The position numbers were made by a program, and so were the translations under genes. 64,000 nucleotides of DNA from Neiella litorisoli (lineage in GTDB: Bacteria > Pseudomonadota > Gammaproteobacteria > Enterobacterales > Neiellaceae): positions 310,001 through 374,000 of the forward strand of contig NZ_JACXAF010000001.1 in assembly GCF_014773395.1 (NCBI RefSeq). Reading direction: 5' to 3'. Positions 19,317-28,015 of this stretch are shown piece after piece. The notes beneath the pieces were generated by a model that saw only the letters and a list, made by a program, of their open reading frames with translations, did no database searches and was not told the origin of the DNA. Within the stretch, counting starts at the first letter, position 1; each line of letters starts with the position of its first letter.

Positions 19317-20586
19317 GGTCCGAACTCCTGTGAAGCGGTAACTCAATGGTCACTGTGATGCGCTGTTTGTCTTCCGACTGTTGCACGGCTAAGCGACCGC
19401 CAAAGCGCTCTAGCACACTGCGACTCAATAACATTGCCATGCCAAAGCCTGATTCAGACCACACCAGTTGCTCGCCAATTAATTGCGCCACATCCAGCTC
19501 TGGCGGGCAGCGATTGCTGATCGCCAGCTGCCACCAACCACAGTGTTCATCAGTGGCGTTTGCCGATAACACCGCAAGTTTCAGCGTCACTTGCGCCGGT
19601 TCGCTGGACTCACTGGCCTGGGCGGCATTTTGCATTAAGTTGGTCAGCGCCGGCAGTAGGCTAGAATCAGCCTCTACCTCGCCTTCGCTGTCATTGGTGC
19701 TTGATTCAAGCTGCAATTGCCAAGCAACCTGCGGCCACATCAGTCGGCTCCGTTCAAGCAGAATGCTGGCCAGTTCCGTGGCCTGCCAACGTTGCCAGCG
19801 CTGCTGACGAATATCCACCGCCAACTGCCGCAGCTCGGCAAGACTATGCTGACAGCGCTGCAGTGGCGCTTGCAGCGCCTCGATATCGGCATTGTCTGGA
19901 TATTGATCGGCCAGCTCTTCTTGCAACAAGCTCAGGGTCGCAATGGGTGTTGCCATATCGTGGGCGGTTTGCGCGGCGCCGGTGCCCATGGCCAAGAGTT
20001 GCTGCTGACGCATCGCCATCAGTTGTTGTTGTGCCAACTGGGCATCGCGCTGACGCAGTTCGCGAGCAATTGCTGCCACCACAAAAGCAACCACTAACGC
20101 CGACAATAAAAAGTTGATCCACATGCCAACAAAGTGGCCCTGCATATCGTGAATGTGATGCATCTGCTGTGGTAGCCAAAACACCATGCTGGAATAGGAT
20201 GCAATGGCGGCGCTGAGCACCACAACCGTGCCCCACACTGGCAGCATCACGCCTGCCAGAGCGACCGGCAGCAACAGGCCAGAGACATAGGCATTGGTGG
20301 CACCGCCTGTGGCATATAACAAGCAGCTCAGCCACAGCACATCGAGTAGCAGTTGGCTACTCAAAGCAAGGGGCTTGATCGGACTGCTCGAGCGATAAAC
20401 CAGTAAAGCAGATGCTTGCTGACCCAGCTGTCCTGCCAGCGCAAGCCAGATCACCACAGGCCAAGTCGCAATCGCAGCGTTCGACCAAACCAGCAGCAGT
20501 ACCACTTCGACCACGATTAACAGCCAACGTAGCTGGGTTAGCCGGTGCCAGTGTCGATGAGCTGGGTTGAGTTGCTCGGGTATCAT
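19300..20586 (-). CDS. RegB/PrrB-type sensor histidine kinase
   Basis: 428 residues from ATG 20586 (AAAGG upstream). A longer frame starts at 20688 but would run into the acetyltransferase gene. Six N-terminal helices contain GGATNAYVSGLLLPVALAG, matching the RegB quinone-sensing loop GGATNPF with Asn-Ala-Tyr in place of Asn-Pro-Phe. The dimerisation box (AAQTAHDMATPIATLSLLQ) carries the phospho-His in the RegB style H-D-M-A-T-P. The ATPase domain is rather degenerate, with LMQNAAQASE as N-box and SGFGMAML as G-box. It probably senses respiratory redox state and phosphorylates the adjacent regulator. Confidence 0.85.
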   Translation of the reverse strand: MIPEQLNPAHRHWHRLTQLRWLLIVVEVVLLLVWSNAAIATWPVVIWLALAGQLGQQASALLVYRSSSPIKPLALSSQLLLDVLWLSCLLYATGGATNAYVSGLLLPVALAGVMLPVWGTVVVLSAAIASYSSMVFWLPQQMHHIHDMQGHFVGMWINFLLSALVVAFVVAAIARELRQRDAQLAQQQLMAMRQQQLLAMGTGAAQTAHDMATPIATLSLLQEELADQYPDNADIEALQAPLQRCQHSLAELRQLAVDIRQQRWQRWQATELASILLERSRLMWPQVAWQLQLESSTNDSEGEVEADSSLLPALTNLMQNAAQASESSEPAQVTLKLAVLSANATDEHCGWWQLAISNRCPPELDVAQLIGEQLVWSESGFGMAMLLSRSVLERFGGRLAVQQSEDKQRITVTIELPLHRSSDHDRSN

Positions 20587-20620
20587 CTGTGACCTTTGCT
20601 TAGTTGGTTGTGTCAGGGGT

Positions 20621-21271
20621 TTAACCAAGTTCTGGTTTATCGCGACGATCGCCGATAATGACCGCAGGTTGGCCACCAACAATGGCATAAGCTGGCACGT
20701 TTCGAGTCACCACGCTGCCCATACCAATGACCGCATGATCGCCAATGGTGACGCCATCGACAATGCCGACTCCGGCGCCAATCCATACGTCATTGCCAAT
20801 GGTGACACCAACACTGCTAACCGGCTGTTGCCAAACTTCTCGATCCGGCGCCATGCCATGATTAAAGGCGAATATTTTGACCGAGTTGGCTATTCGGCTG
20901 TCATCGCCAATGGTGATGCCAGCTCGGCCACCGTCAAGGCTACAACCGTGATTAATGCTCACTCGATTTCCGGCTTTAATTGGACCATGTATGAAGCTAT
21001 CTGCTGCGATCATGCAGCGATCACCAAAAGTAACATCACGCCCCGGTTCAGCAAAGATCCGCGCACTGTCGGCAATAAAGCAATCCGCACCGAGCGCTAC
21101 CGTTTCTAACTTTTGTAGGCGCTGCTGAATGCTTGTTTGCCAAGGTTTGGCCCACAGCAACTGTTTTGGTTTGAGCGAATAATACAGCCACGGCATCCAG
21201 TTCAGGCGCTGTTTGTGCTGCTCGATGTAATCGTGGTTGGTTGGCTGAAATTCAGCAGGCTGATCATGCAT
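20621..21271 (-). CDS. Hexapeptide-repeat O-acetyltransferase
   Basis: 216 residues. A 60-residue N-terminal helical part is followed by left-handed beta-helix hexapeptide repeats (about 75-200: [56 protein letters not shown]). The loop His (FAFNHG) is the expected catalytic residue of maltose/galactoside-type acetyltransferases. It transfers acetyl from acetyl-CoA to a sugar; the acceptor is not identifiable. It ends 34 bases before the RegB-like start and may be co-transcribed with it. Confidence 0.85.
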   Translation of the reverse strand: MHDQPAEFQPTNHDYIEQHKQRLNWMPWLYYSLKPKQLLWAKPWQTSIQQRLQKLETVALGADCFIADSARIFAEPGRDVTFGDRCMIAADSFIHGPIKAGNRVSINHGCSLDGGRAGITIGDDSRIANSVKIFAFNHGMAPDREVWQQPVSSVGVTIGNDVWIGAGVGIVDGVTIGDHAVIGMGSVVTRNVPAYAIVGGQPAVIIGDRRDKPELG

Positions 21272-21328
21272 GGCGGAGAGTTGGGTTGTGGCGTTGCTGC
21301 GCTGATGATATCAGCTTGGATTGAGAAA

Positions 21329-21562
21329 TCATTGTTCCTCGCGGCTTTTGCTGTCGTGCATCATCAACAATAAGGTGATCACCAATTTCGATGGGATCAG
21401 CAACAACAGGCCTGCGCCTATGGTCAGGGCGATGACCCGAACACCGGCGACGCCATCGGTTCGCAAGTCGGTCAACACAATGAGGCCAATACCAAGCACG
21501 ATCAAAGCAACACCGAGCCACATCGCCACCATTAGCAGCCGTTTCCATTGGTTAAAGCTCAT
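21329..21562 (-). CDS. Small two-helix membrane protein
   Basis: 77 residues with two hydrophobic helices (LLMVAMWLGVALIVLGIGLIV and VIALTIGAGLLLLIPSKLVIT), a basic start and a charged tail (HDSKSREEQ). No family recognised. It stands 58 bases upstream of the acetyltransferase gene on the same strand. Codon use and the regular two-helix layout support a real gene. Confidence 0.65.
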   Translation of the reverse strand: MSFNQWKRLLMVAMWLGVALIVLGIGLIVLTDLRTDGVAGVRVIALTIGAGLLLLIPSKLVITLLLMMHDSKSREEQ

Positions 21563-21617
21563 CAGGGTTTCCTATCGCTAGGTTATGAGTGCCCAAATGG
21601 CGCACAGGTCACGGACA

Positions 21618-21725
21618 GAGGTAGGGCAATTGCTTGTTGTTCGAGCATCTGCTGCATGGATGCAGCAGTTGAGCCATCAGGGATGATTTTACGGCGTCTC
21701 GCGCAACGAGCTATTGTCCTGCCTC
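21618..21725 (+). repeat. Structured dispersed element, copy 2
   Basis: Outer arms 21618-21639 and 21704-21725 pair over 22 positions; three of four differences are G-U on this strand. Inner hairpin CTGCTGCA-TGGA-TGCAGCAG lies at 21649-21668. Core GAGCCATCAGGGATGATTTT then ACGGCGTC. The arm sequence is unrelated to copy 1 although the core is almost identical. It occupies most of the gap between the small membrane protein and the phosphorylase. Confidence 0.75.
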
Positions 21726-21784
21726 TATAACTTCAACCCCATCTTACGCCGTTCACCGGCAACTCCTCTGATATGCGTCAAAAA

Positions 21785-21812
21785 CAAAAAAGGGCGCCTG
21801 CAACAGACGCCC
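21785..21812 (-). terminator. Intrinsic terminator of the glucan phosphorylase gene
   Basis: GGGCGCCTG-CAA-CAGACGCCC stem with one mismatch, followed on the minus strand by a T-rich tract. It lies 50 bases after the stop. Confidence 0.8.
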
Positions 21813-21862
21813 AAAAGGAATACACAGCTGAGGTCAACAGACCCCAAGGGGGGGTGGAACAA

Positions 21863-24800
21863 CTAATCGTTCAGCAACGCCTTAGGCAACGCCAAATCGA
21901 TTTGCTTGATCGCATTATCGCGAGCAAACAGATGAGTACTGATTGCTGCGTTCAGCACCAAACCAGTGATGGTTTCAGTGCGGCCGTCAGCCCACTCGAT
22001 TGACAGCTTGGCTTCCGCGCTATCAATTGCTTGGTAACGGATTGGCACTTGGCAGAATGTGAATGCCAATGCCTCTGCTGGCACTGCTAGCTGTTGCCAG
22101 TCACCAGCTAAATCAAGGTAACGCAACTCGGTCGCTTCGTTGGTAAATTCCTGACGACGGAGCAAGCTTGGTTCAAAGCGGATCTCACCATCCCAAATAC
22201 GCAAGCCCAATTCGCCCCAGCGGGTCAGTACTTCTTCTTTCACCTGACCGGTCATGCCCGGCTGCTGCGCGCCGAGATGAGACGGTGTGTGGGAATACGG
22301 ATCGTAAGGGAACGAGCCATATTCTTCTGGCGTTTTGTTAAAGCCAATTCCTTCGCGAACGCGATAGTAGTAATCGGCCAGCGCCGCAATTGTTGCCTTA
22401 TCGGCACCTTGAGCCACGGCACTGAAGTAGTTTTCCTGTACCGCCAGCAACAGCTTCGACACCATGTGCCAGTAGATGCTGCCCAAGCCTTCAAAGCCAA
22501 ACATGGTGCCAGAGCGACCAGTGAAGGCTTTGTGGTTAAACACCGACTCATATAGGTCAAGTACTGCAGGCTTATCTTGCGCAACGGCAGTACCAAACTG
22601 ACCATTGAGTTTGTTCAGCGCAGCAATCAAATCACCGGCGTTGTGGAAGTTGGCGTTAAAGCGATAGGCGCCAGCGACATCTTTTTCGATGATGCGATAG
22701 TCGTTTTCAGCCAGCATCATGCTCAGTAACGGAATGGCGTTGACTTGTTCAGCAGCGACCTGATTCTTGGTTAAGAAACCTGGCAAATCGCGATCAGGGT
22801 AGAGCATGAAGGTGCTCTGATCGGCGCGCCACATATCGCTGGCAAACAATGCATCAAGTACCTTGACCGTATCATCTGGCGCGATCACGCCAGCGCTCAG
22901 AGCCGCAACCTGACCTTCAAGCATTGGGTAGAGGTAATCAACACTGGCTTTCTCTGGTGCAACTTCAAGTAAGTTATAGGCTTCATACAAGCCATCCTGA
23001 CGGACGTTGTGGGCAATAGAATGATCAACAAATGCCAGCGCATCATCGAGCATAGCCATCACGGCATTAACAGCTTGCTCGCTGGTGCCGCTAAAGCCAC
23101 CGGCATAAACCTGCTGACGATAACGACCCGCGGCTTCACCTAAGTCCCGCAGTACTTGCCAGCGGAATTGGTCGGTGACTTTGGCATCGCCCAATTGCGG
23201 CGCGTACTGTGCCAGCACCTTAGCGGTATCCGCTAACCACTGACTGACTTCTGCAGACATGCTGTACGCCGCTTCACCTTGCTCCGTCAGCAACCGTTGC
23301 ATAAAGGTAATGTAACGACGGACGTAGTACATGGTGACCATCGACAAGCCCTGACCAACCAGTGCGTTGTTGGCATCGTTCCATTCTGGGCGCTGCGTAT
23401 TGAGCCAGATACCACCGTCAACTACCAGATTGCTCAACTTGCTGAGCAATGGCACCAACAGTTTCTCAAACAGGTTTACTTGATAAACCTCACCCCCTCC
23501 AGTAAGCACTAACTTACCGTCAGAACCAATTTCTTCAACACGTTTATCAATTAACTTGGCTTTTTCATGATCGAAGTCGACGGTGTTCTTAAAGTCCGCA
23601 ACCAGCGCATCAAACGGCTTGATCGCATAGGGAACGTTGGCGTAACAGAACAAGGGTTGCTGCAACAAAGCTTGCAATTGCTGTGGGTGGAATTGCTTCG
23701 ATGCTTCGAGCAATTTCAGCAGGTAAATGATTTGGTGATCGCCCCAGTAGCCAATATTGCTCCATGGATCATCTGGCTCATCCAACTCCCAGTCGATGCC
23801 ATCTTTAGTGATTCGATAGGGGTTATAGCCATCAATGGTTGAGGCATTAACAAACTTCGCGATGACGTTTTCGATAAAATCTGGATAGCTGACCGCCAGC
23901 GCTTCCCAGTTCTGGAAAATATCGCGCCAGTTGCCCTGATAAGACAGCAAGCGATTGCCAGCGTCATCACGCAGTTTAATGACAAAGTGGTTCCATGGTC
24001 GGCTCGGATCGCCATGACGACGACCAAAGGTGATTGGCAAATATTCGTAGCACAGGCGCTCAAGTTGCGGATCTTTCTGGTCAATGACAGCCTGATGCAA
24101 ATCTTGATAAGACAATACTTCCGGCAGATCGCGAATAAACTTCTGATGACGTTGCCACACCGCTTTGTTCAATACCGATAAGGTGGCGTTGAAATCTTCG
24201 CGCGGCACTTGGTATTGGTCATTGAAGATGCCGCCACGCATGACGTTAAACAACACATTGGCATAATGGTGCGTGCTGACCTGCTCTTCGGCAGTCGCTT
24301 GGAAGCCGTCAGCGGCAGCCATCAGGCGGGCCAGCTCATCTGAATTGGCTTCAATCGAAGCGGCAATGTCGGCGGCCAGCTGTGGGTTTTCGGCAATTTG
24401 CTTGCGTGTCGCCACGACATCGGATTGTGACTGGCTGACGTCCGCAACCAATTGCCAGCTTTGTTCCGTTTGGCCTGCCAGTTTCAGCTGGCTAACCAGT
24501 AAATAGGCGCCAGGCTCGGCGCGCATTAGGTGTTCGCTGCGCACTTCACGGCCCATGCGGAAGGCATTGAGCTGACGTGTCGACAACAACACATTGGCCT
24601 GCGGCAAACCAAGACTAAAGACGCCGGATGCCTTTAGCGATTCGCTCGGCTCGGCGCGGTCTGAAATGGCGGCATACAAGGCAAACACGGCATGGTTCGT
24701 GGCCGGATCGAGTTCATTCCACTTATATGCATCAACCAAGCAACTTGCTTCGGTTTGGGTTTTGCGTGGTACCGCCCAAGGCAGCAGGTTAGTGACACCA

Positions 24801-25309
24801 TCGAGCAACTTAATATCGACAGTGGCGTCATTGAGGTTTTCTAAGTAACTGTGGCGAACAAAACCATATGCGTCACTTGAGCTCCAGCTATAGCTGAATT
24901 TCAGGCCCAGTTCATGGTTGGTTTCGCTGAACACCAATTTACTACCGAGTAAGTTCTTATAAAGGGTGCGGGTGACGTTAGGGCTTGTTGGCCCTTGCTC
25001 AACGAACGGCTGCCACAACACAGGCCCTTGCACTGTGGTAACCCAAAACAGTGATTTCGAACCTGTTTTGTGGGCATTGCTGTGGATCTTATCTACAGAT
25101 TCGTAAGGGAACAGCGCATTTTCTGGCTGAGTGCGGCCCGCAGTTAGGGCGCCGGTCGATGAGATAAACAGCCAATGATCACTACTCGACACCAGGCTGA
25201 TAAAGAATGGCGGCATTTGGTCATAATCTTTGATCGCGTAAAAGCGTTCTCCGTTGAGCGTTACGAATCCGCTCGAGCCGACATCGGCCGCAAAGTGAGT
25301 GTTTGTCAT
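21863..25309 (-). CDS. GH94-clan beta-glucan phosphorylase (GH149/GH161-like)
   Basis: 1148 residues, soluble, no signal peptide. The N-terminal beta-sandwich (FAADVGSSGFVTLNGERFYAI, FFISLVSSSDHWLFISSTG) and the (alpha/alpha)6 catalytic part (GYWGDHQIIYLLKLLE, NTQRPEWNDANNALVGQG) resemble cellobiose-type phosphorylases. The Asp of EWNDAN is the likely general acid. GH94 enzymes are usually about 800 residues. The great length and the laminarin context point to the beta-1,3-glucan phosphorylase families GH149 or GH161, which release glucose 1-phosphate from oligosaccharides in the cytoplasm. A LacI-type operator lies 70 bases upstream. Exact family and linkage need a CAZy search. Confidence 0.78.
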   Translation of the reverse strand: MTNTHFAADVGSSGFVTLNGERFYAIKDYDQMPPFFISLVSSSDHWLFISSTGALTAGRTQPENALFPYESVDKIHSNAHKTGSKSLFWVTTVQGPVLWQPFVEQGPTSPNVTRTLYKNLLGSKLVFSETNHELGLKFSYSWSSSDAYGFVRHSYLENLNDATVDIKLLDGVTNLLPWAVPRKTQTEASCLVDAYKWNELDPATNHAVFALYAAISDRAEPSESLKASGVFSLGLPQANVLLSTRQLNAFRMGREVRSEHLMRAEPGAYLLVSQLKLAGQTEQSWQLVADVSQSQSDVVATRKQIAENPQLAADIAASIEANSDELARLMAAADGFQATAEEQVSTHHYANVLFNVMRGGIFNDQYQVPREDFNATLSVLNKAVWQRHQKFIRDLPEVLSYQDLHQAVIDQKDPQLERLCYEYLPITFGRRHGDPSRPWNHFVIKLRDDAGNRLLSYQGNWRDIFQNWEALAVSYPDFIENVIAKFVNASTIDGYNPYRITKDGIDWELDEPDDPWSNIGYWGDHQIIYLLKLLEASKQFHPQQLQALLQQPLFCYANVPYAIKPFDALVADFKNTVDFDHEKAKLIDKRVEEIGSDGKLVLTGGGEVYQVNLFEKLLVPLLSKLSNLVVDGGIWLNTQRPEWNDANNALVGQGLSMVTMYYVRRYITFMQRLLTEQGEAAYSMSAEVSQWLADTAKVLAQYAPQLGDAKVTDQFRWQVLRDLGEAAGRYRQQVYAGGFSGTSEQAVNAVMAMLDDALAFVDHSIAHNVRQDGLYEAYNLLEVAPEKASVDYLYPMLEGQVAALSAGVIAPDDTVKVLDALFASDMWRADQSTFMLYPDRDLPGFLTKNQVAAEQVNAIPLLSMMLAENDYRIIEKDVAGAYRFNANFHNAGDLIAALNKLNGQFGTAVAQDKPAVLDLYESVFNHKAFTGRSGTMFGFEGLGSIYWHMVSKLLLAVQENYFSAVAQGADKATIAALADYYYRVREGIGFNKTPEEYGSFPYDPYSHTPSHLGAQQPGMTGQVKEEVLTRWGELGLRIWDGEIRFEPSLLRRQEFTNEATELRYLDLAGDWQQLAVPAEALAFTFCQVPIRYQAIDSAEAKLSIEWADGRTETITGLVLNAAISTHLFARDNAIKQIDLALPKALLND

Positions 25310-25378
25310 TTTTTTATCCCAAGACGCGTAAATACAGTTGCTCGTTGAACTTCATCTCCAGAGAATGATGAACATTCA

Positions 25379-25392
25379 TGTAAGCGCTTACA
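25379..25392. promoter_or_regulatory. LacI-type operator upstream of the phosphorylase gene
   Basis: Perfect 14-base palindrome TGTAAGCGCTTACA, the typical LacI-family operator form, 70 bases from the phosphorylase start. Best matching member of a set also seen near 25679, 27938, 30570 and 30680. The LacI gene at 29514 is the obvious regulator. Confidence 0.85.
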
Positions 25393-25678
25393 GTGAATTT
25401 TCATTACATTTTGGAAACATTGCAAGTCAGATTTGCGTGACGATCGACAAAAATGAGAACTCAGATCAAAAAATCATCGTGTTTGATTCTAACGTGAATC
25501 AATGCCAGAACAGATAACCACATGGTTTGATTGGCATTTAACATGCTGCATTTGTTAACAGATAAATGCCTTCTGATTTTCGCTCGCCAGCACCATGTTT
25601 TGGCGATTTTGTGAACTACTTAGAATAAATGACGATCGCGCTATGAATTCAAAATAACCGACCCATATAATCGCCAAA

Positions 25679-25692
25679 AGAAAACGCTTACA
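25679..25692. promoter_or_regulatory. LacI-type operator upstream of binding-protein gene 1
   Basis: AGAAAACGCTTACA matches 11 of 14 positions of the operator, with the right half perfect. It lies 55 bases before the start at 25747. The rest of the 437-base divergent region (25310-25746) is AT-rich and contains no gene. Confidence 0.65.
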
Positions 25693-25746
25693 TAAATTTT
25701 CACAATTTATGAGGCAAGCGATTAAGTAGTTTTGAGGTAAAGAGCA

Positions 25747-26619
25747 ATGAGATTCAACAGAGTAATTGCTTTGCTGTTATTCCCCTTATTAGTCGTGTCA
25801 TTGACCGCTAAGGCAGCAATAAAGGTCAACTACTACCAACCTAGTAACGAAAATGACCGCTATCCAATCGACTTAGTGTCATTCCTGCTCGACAAATCCG
25901 GCATGGACTACCAGCTCAACGGCGTGCCGTCAGAAAACCTGACCGAGCAGCGATTAATCAGCGACGTTCAGAGCGGTCAGGTGTCTTTTATCTCAATGGC
26001 CACCAATGAGCGCCTCAACAACGAACTGCATGCTATTCAGTACCCCATGTATCGTGGCTTGCTAGGGCACCGTGTGTTTATCATTCGCCAAGGTGACCAA
26101 CACAAATTTGACGGCATCAACTCTGTTGCCGAACTAAACCGTCTGGTTGGCGGCCAGGGCCGTTTTTGGGCCGACACCGCGGTACTAAAAAGCGCAGGCT
26201 TAAATGTTGAAACACCAGTCAAATATCACAGCTTGTTTTACATGCTAGAGGGCGAGCGCTTTGACTATTTTCCGCGAGCCATTCACGAACCACTCAATGA
26301 GATCGCGGCGCGACCAGAACTAGACCTGACCATCGAGAAAAATCTTTTGCTGGTGTATCCGATGCCGATGTTGCTCTACACCTCCAAGGCCAATCCAGAG
26401 CTATATAAAGCGTTGGAGTTGGGCTTTGAAAATGCCATTCAAGATGGCAGCTTTGCCAAATGGTTTGTTGAACACCCAGCAATTGAACAAGTGCTGTCTA
26501 AGATCGAACTACATAATCGCACCGTATTGCGCCTTGATAACCCGCACCTCCCTGCAGGGACGCCGGTTCACCGCAAAGAGTTGTGGCTCGATATCGAGCA
26601 GCTTAAAAAGACCTCTTAG
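25747..26619 (+). CDS. Periplasmic binding-protein-like protein, paralogue 1
   Basis: 290 residues with signal peptide (IALLLFPLLVVSLTAKA). It resembles the type-2 periplasmic binding fold used by amino-acid and related solute binders (for example GHRVFIIRQGD, GQGRFWADTAVLKSAG, FDYFPRAIHEPLNEIAARP). No ABC or TRAP permease lies nearby, so it may work as a ligand sensor or have another role. Closely similar along its whole length to the next gene. Operator at 25679 puts it in the glucan regulon. Confidence 0.75.
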   Translation: MRFNRVIALLLFPLLVVSLTAKAAIKVNYYQPSNENDRYPIDLVSFLLDKSGMDYQLNGVPSENLTEQRLISDVQSGQVSFISMATNERLNNELHAIQYPMYRGLLGHRVFIIRQGDQHKFDGINSVAELNRLVGGQGRFWADTAVLKSAGLNVETPVKYHSLFYMLEGERFDYFPRAIHEPLNEIAARPELDLTIEKNLLLVYPMPMLLYTSKANPELYKALELGFENAIQDGSFAKWFVEHPAIEQVLSKIELHNRTVLRLDNPHLPAGTPVHRKELWLDIEQLKKTS

Positions 26620-26924
26620 CACAATAGGCAAAACGACAATGGGCTGAGCACGGACGCTTGCCCACCCGCTCTCCGATTTACCCCCTTCCGTACCACTGCC
26701 AATTTGTTGATTTGTGATCAGCAATTCTACTCGCCAAGAAATGTAAACGTTATCATAGCTATTTATTGCAACTAAAACTCAACAAAACACAGAGGGTTAG
26801 TGGGTCAATAAAAAAATTGTGACATCCGCGACTGGGATCAAGAGGAGAAATTGATTAACCTAAAAGTCAAAATGACTACAAGATAAAAAACGCCACCAAT
26901 TTACTCGATGAGAAGTAAAACAAC
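26620..26924. other. Intergenic region between the paralogous binding-protein genes
   Basis: About 300 AT-rich bases. The only candidate site is TGTAAACGTTATCA (26742-26755), matching 10 of 14 positions of the LacI-type operator; weak. No gene. Confidence 0.45.
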
Positions 26925-27797
26925 ATGAAAAATATAATAACGACGCTAATTATACTGAGCACAGTGCTGTTATGGCCGATGCTGGCCCATGCAGAGCTGA
27001 CCGTCCGCTACTACGAACCCCGTAACAAGAAAGACAAATACCCCATTGATTTAGTCGAGTTCCTGCTGACCAAAGCGGGTACTCGCTACACCCTCGATCC
27101 GGTGAGCGCATCAGATTCGACCGAAATGCGCCAAATCGCCGATCTCAATGCGGGCTACATCAGCATTTCAACACTAGCAGCAAACGACAACCTCAACCAA
27201 GAGCTGCATGCCATTCAGTACCCGATTTTTCGCGGCTTACTGGGGCACCGAGTGTTTATTATTCGCAAGGGCGATCAAAACCGTTTCAACCACATTGAAA
27301 ACATCCAACAATTGAGCAAATTGATCGGCGGTCAGGGCCGTTTCTGGGCCGATACTGCGGTGTTAAAAAGCGCCGGTTTGCAGCTGGAAACCCCAGTCAA
27401 ATACGACAGCCTGTTTTACATGCTCGATGGCAATCGCTTTGACTATTTTCCTAGGGCGATTCACGAGCCACTGACCGAGATCGCCGCTCGCCCCCACTTA
27501 AACCTCGCCATCGAAGACAATATTTTGCTGGTTTATCCGCAGCCCATGCTGTTTTACACGGCCAAATCCAATACCGAGCTGTCCAATGCATTGGAGCAAG
27601 GTTTTGAGCTAGCGGTTCAGGACGGCAGTTTCGCCAATTGGTTTGTCAGCCATCCGATGATTCAGGAAGTGATGTCGAAGATCGATTTGAACAACCGAAC
27701 CGTGATCCGCATTGCCAACCCCCATCTGCCGGCCGAAACACCGGTCGACCGACAAGAACTTTGGCTTGATGTAACCCAGCTCAAACAAGCCAGTTAA
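26925..27797 (+). CDS. Periplasmic binding-protein-like protein, paralogue 2
   Basis: 290 residues, the same length as paralogue 1 and colinear with it (shared blocks ELHAIQYP, RGLLGHRVFIIR, GQGRFWADTAVLKSAG, FDYFPRAIHEPL). Signal peptide ends near LLWPMLAHA. The N-terminal third differs most, which suggests divergence of ligand preference after a tandem duplication. Again no permease partner. Confidence 0.75.
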   Translation: MKNIITTLIILSTVLLWPMLAHAELTVRYYEPRNKKDKYPIDLVEFLLTKAGTRYTLDPVSASDSTEMRQIADLNAGYISISTLAANDNLNQELHAIQYPIFRGLLGHRVFIIRKGDQNRFNHIENIQQLSKLIGGQGRFWADTAVLKSAGLQLETPVKYDSLFYMLDGNRFDYFPRAIHEPLTEIAARPHLNLAIEDNILLVYPQPMLFYTAKSNTELSNALEQGFELAVQDGSFANWFVSHPMIQEVMSKIDLNNRTVIRIANPHLPAETPVDRQELWLDVTQLKQAS

Positions 27798-27937
27798 ACC
27801 GCTGCCACGGTTTTCCCCCTCTCAAAGCATCGGCATGGAAGCAGTGCTTTGATTCAATTTTGTGATTCGAAATCAAGTTTTCACTAGCCAGCAGGGTTCA
27901 ATCCTTGATCTTGCCTTTACATCTGCATAACCTTCCA

Positions 27938-27951
27938 TGTAAGCGCTTTCT
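27938..27951. promoter_or_regulatory. LacI-type operator upstream of the GPH symporter gene
   Basis: TGTAAGCGCTTTCT, 12 of 14 positions, 65 bases before the symporter start at 28016. Confidence 0.75.
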
Positions 27952-28015
27952 TGAGTTGCCTTGCAAGTGGTTCAAGTTGCCAAGTCGTACACATTTTATA
28001 ATCGGGGCAAGCTGA

